Shown here: piece by piece, positions 7,100 to 8,537 of the stretch
How the letters are laid out: every line of letters begins with the position of its first letter
Numbering within the stretch: the stretch's first letter is position 1
From: an uncultured Bacilli bacterium
Lineage (GTDB): Bacteria; Bacillota_I; Bacilli_A; RF39; UBA660
Assembly: GCA_944363755.1 (NCBI GenBank)
Contig: CALVVC010000044.1
Location: 1-8,537, forward strand
Direction of reading: 5' to 3'
Length of the DNA: 8,537 nucleotides
Translations under genes and position numbers: made by a program
The notes under the pieces: model-generated
Database searches by the model: none
Told to the model about the DNA's origin: nothing
Seen by the model: the letters and a program-made list of their open reading frames with translations, nothing else

Positions 7100-7105
7100 C
7101 CCCCC
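7100..7105 (-). promoter_or_regulatory. Ribosome binding site of the acyltransferase gene (all-G)
   Basis: AGGGGGGA on the minus strand lies six bases before ATG 7093. It is the longest G run noticed in the window and supports this start over Met13. Confidence 0.65.
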
Positions 7106-7120
7106 TGCTATTATATATAA

Positions 7121-7150
7121 AATATAACATACTTTATAAAGAAATTTCAA
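7121..7150 (-). promoter_or_regulatory. Candidate promoter for the acyltransferase gene
   Basis: TTGAAA (7150-7145) and TATATT (7126-7121) are separated by 18 bases, with TGT just before the -10 (an extended -10). Transcription would begin near 7114, leaving a leader of about 20 bases that includes the ribosome binding site. It follows a candidate terminator, which suggests that a new transcription unit begins here. Confidence 0.55.
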
Positions 7151-7170
7151 CAAATATTTACATATTAAAA

Positions 7171-7210
7171 TAAAAAGTACTAAAGTTTATATAACTAATC
7201 TTTAATACTT
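7171..7210 (-). terminator. Candidate intrinsic terminator at the end of the pyruvyl transferase gene
   Basis: On the minus strand, AAGTATTAAAG (7210-7200) can pair with CTTTAGTACTT (7185-7175): eleven uninterrupted pairs, one of them G-U. The loop is 14 bases and a T-rich tract (TTTATTTT) follows. The 5' arm lies in the last codons of the gene, and the stop codon TAG (7197-7195) is in the loop. The stem has only two G-C pairs, so it may be weak or leaky, but its position directly before a promoter fits a unit boundary. Confidence 0.45.
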
Positions 7211-8385
7211 CCATTCTTAGATATTAATTGTTTTATCTTTCTTATTACTCTTTTTATTCTAAATTCTATTGTTTTGTTTAATTTAGCATCAAGGAGTCTA
7301 TATTCTTCTAATAATTTATCGTATTCTTTTTTTAAATGATTAAGTTCATCAACTTGATCATGCATCTTTGCACTCTTTTTACATTCCTTTTCATAAGTTC
7401 TTTGTAAAGTACTTACCAATCTTATAGGTAATACTCGCATATTTCTAGATTTTATAAGATACTTTTCATAATCAGCAACCTCTAATAAAGGTTCATCAAT
7501 ATTATGAGACTTTTTCACAAATTCTATACATCTTTCTTCTAATTGTTTTCTAAGTTTTAAATACTTAGTACTATTTTGCTTAGGATTATCAAAGTCTATA
7601 TCACTAGTTAAAAAGTTTTCTCTATTAATATAATTTAGATATGGTAAAAATGTCCCAATTCTATCTTTATTTTCTGCAAAAGAGGTATCATATAAAAGAA
7701 GTATAGGTGTACCTAAAGCTAAACATGGTAAAGAACAATGTAATTTTGTTGTAATTACCATATGAGCACCCTGATATAATTTTAAAACTTCTTCGACTCT
7801 CTTCTTTCTTTCATCCCAAGACTCATTAGAAAAACTCCCTTTTTTTACATCTTGAACAAATTTAATAACCTTACGTTTAGTTTTTTTCTTAATATAATTA
7901 ATCTCTTTATCATTTAAACCAACCACTACAATATAATCTTCTTTTTTTACACCTTCAAACTTATTTAAAGTTAAAGTCATACAACCAGAAAAATAATTTG
8001 GTATCTCTAATTTATCTAATATCTTTTTAGTATGCATATCACGTGTTCCAACTGGACCATACTTCTTAAAACTTTCCAAAACATTAGCATTAAGATAATC
8101 TGTACCTACAGTAATTCCTCCCTCATATGGAACCTTCTTTAAAAACATTGATATATATAAAGGTTCAATATAAGGAGATATATCAAAATTAAAGATATCA
8201 TGAATATACCATGCATTCATAATTAGTTTAACTTTTTCTTTTTTCTTAGGAACAAAAAGTTCTAAATTCTCACGATCTATTAAATAGTCCACTTTAGGAA
8301 GAAATCTTTCTTGAGCATATGTCTGAATATCATCGCCTATATTATCCGTATCTTTATAGTATAACAAACCATATTCACTTGCCAT
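7195..8385 (-). CDS. Polysaccharide pyruvyl transferase family protein with C-terminal coiled coil
   Basis: A 396-residue protein of the polysaccharide pyruvyl transferase family, whose studied members add pyruvate ketals from phosphoenolpyruvate to sugars; some relatives have other roles. Landmarks are NIGDDIQTYAQERF (15-28), VGTRDMHTKKIL (112-123), FSGCMTLTL (132-140) and TKLHCSLPCLALGTPI (213-228), the conserved C-terminal half of the GT-B-like fold. Residues about 336-372 look like a coiled coil, followed by a basic helix (RIKRVIRKIK, 376-385) that could bind membrane or a partner. No signal peptide or membrane helix is seen, so it is cytoplasmic. I chose ATG 8385 because GGTGAT (8395-8390), matching the 3' half of the Shine-Dalgarno consensus, lies four bases before it; a TTG at 8397 is an alternative. 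It follows the upstream gene by 14 bases. Confidence 0.87.
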   Translation of the reverse strand: MASEYGLLYYKDTDNIGDDIQTYAQERFLPKVDYLIDRENLELFVPKKKEKVKLIMNAWYIHDIFNFDISPYIEPLYISMFLKKVPYEGGITVGTDYLNANVLESFKKYGPVGTRDMHTKKILDKLEIPNYFSGCMTLTLNKFEGVKKEDYIVVVGLNDKEINYIKKKTKRKVIKFVQDVKKGSFSNESWDERKKRVEEVLKLYQGAHMVITTKLHCSLPCLALGTPILLLYDTSFAENKDRIGTFLPYLNYINRENFLTSDIDFDNPKQNSTKYLKLRKQLEERCIEFVKKSHNIDEPLLEVADYEKYLIKSRNMRVLPIRLVSTLQRTYEKECKKSAKMHDQVDELNHLKKEYDKLLEEYRLLDAKLNKTIEFRIKRVIRKIKQLISKNGSIKD

Positions 8386-8389
8386 TAAT

Positions 8390-8395
8390 ATCACC
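8390..8395 (-). promoter_or_regulatory. Ribosome binding site that fixes the pyruvyl transferase start
   Basis: GGTGAT on the minus strand corresponds to the right half of AGGAGGTGAT, so its four-base spacing to ATG 8385 is normal. Starting at TTG 8397 would place this site inside the coding region. Confidence 0.6.
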
Positions 8396-8399
8396 AATC

Positions 8400-8537
8400 C
8401 TAATCAAAATTATATGTAAGTATCCATTTATAATATTTATTCTTCATAATGTAATCTTTATTTTCAATACATCTTGCTTGTACATCTTTCCAGTGCCATT
8501 TAGCTTTAATATTTTTCGCAAGAGCATCAGGTAGTTT
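8400..8537 (-). CDS. C-terminal 45 residues of an unrecognised protein (cut by window edge)
   Basis: Reading from the right edge, one frame stays open for 45 codons and ends at TAG (8402-8400), 14 bases before the pyruvyl transferase start. Codon choice is A/T-rich like its neighbours, and the spacing is what one expects inside an operon. The peptide is polar and aromatic (KAKWHWKDVQARCIEN in the middle, KYYKWILTYNFD at the end), without an obvious membrane helix. By context it is probably a glycosyltransferase or another polysaccharide enzyme, but I do not recognise the family from this fragment. Confidence 0.7.
   Translation of the reverse strand, partial: KLPDALAKNIKAKWHWKDVQARCIENKDYIMKNKYYKWILTYNFD

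Noticed and set aside
8386..8397. TTG start at 8397 for the pyruvyl transferase gene
   Set aside because: It would put the GGTGAT ribosome binding site inside the gene and adds only four residues; ATG 8385 with normal spacing is more likely, though TTG is not excluded.
8319..8534. A 71-codon open frame on the plus strand at the right edge
   Set aside because: It runs antisense to the start of the pyruvyl transferase gene and the end of the preceding gene; it is Ile- and Tyr-rich by composition and has no recognisable motif.
1..8537. Search by eye for CRISPR repeats, tRNA-like folds, insertion-sequence ends and long direct repeats
   Set aside because: Nothing beyond low-complexity A/T tracts was found, and gaps between genes are too short to hold such elements.

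Overview
This is a very A+T-rich window with ten genes or gene ends, all read from the minus strand, so transcription runs from high to low coordinates. Start sites carry strong Shine-Dalgarno sequences (AGGAGG, GAGGAGAG). Tryptophan is TGG throughout, and the nine visible stops are seven TAA and two TAG. Together with gram-positive-type cell-surface genes this suggests a low-G+C Firmicute (Bacilli, Erysipelotrichia or Clostridia, possibly an uncultured gut lineage) using the standard bacterial code. The sequence alone does not settle the taxon. No RNA gene, CRISPR array, transposase or attachment site was seen, and the longest gene-free gap is about 100 bases.

The window is an interior-to-3' part of a cell-surface polysaccharide locus. 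In order of transcription it holds: the C-terminus of an unrecognised protein (8537-8400); a polysaccharide pyruvyl transferase-family protein (8385-7195); a membrane acyltransferase-3 (7093-5942); a DUF2142 GT-C-type membrane protein (5881-3899); a DPM1-like GT2 (3883-3158); a DUF2304 small membrane protein (3158-2814); an SMR/EamA-like small membrane protein (2821-2471); UDP-galactopyranose mutase Glf (2409-1249); a cytoplasmic GT2 (1246-206); and the N-terminus of a NatA/YhaQ-type ABC ATPase (190-1) that probably lies beyond the polysaccharide genes.

The most interesting part is the tightly packed four-gene block 5881-2471. It reads as a complete lipid-linked glycosylation cassette. The GT2, assisted by DUF2304, would load a sugar onto undecaprenyl phosphate on the inner face. 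The SMR-like protein is a candidate flippase. The DUF2142 GT-C protein would transfer the sugar to an acceptor outside. Its DUF2142 protein has an unusual front end of about 240 residues that includes an extracytoplasmic domain. Around the cassette, Glf supplies UDP-galactofuranose, the 346-residue GT2 could use it, and the pyruvyl transferase and acyltransferase could decorate the polymer. The predicted product is a galactofuranose-containing, side-branched and possibly pyruvylated and acylated glycan.

Three intergenic gaps carry an extended -10 motif of the form ATGTTATAAT or ATGTTATATT, before the acyltransferase, DUF2142 and glf genes. A likely intrinsic terminator overlaps the end of the pyruvyl transferase gene. 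The locus therefore looks like several nested transcription units rather than one simple operon.
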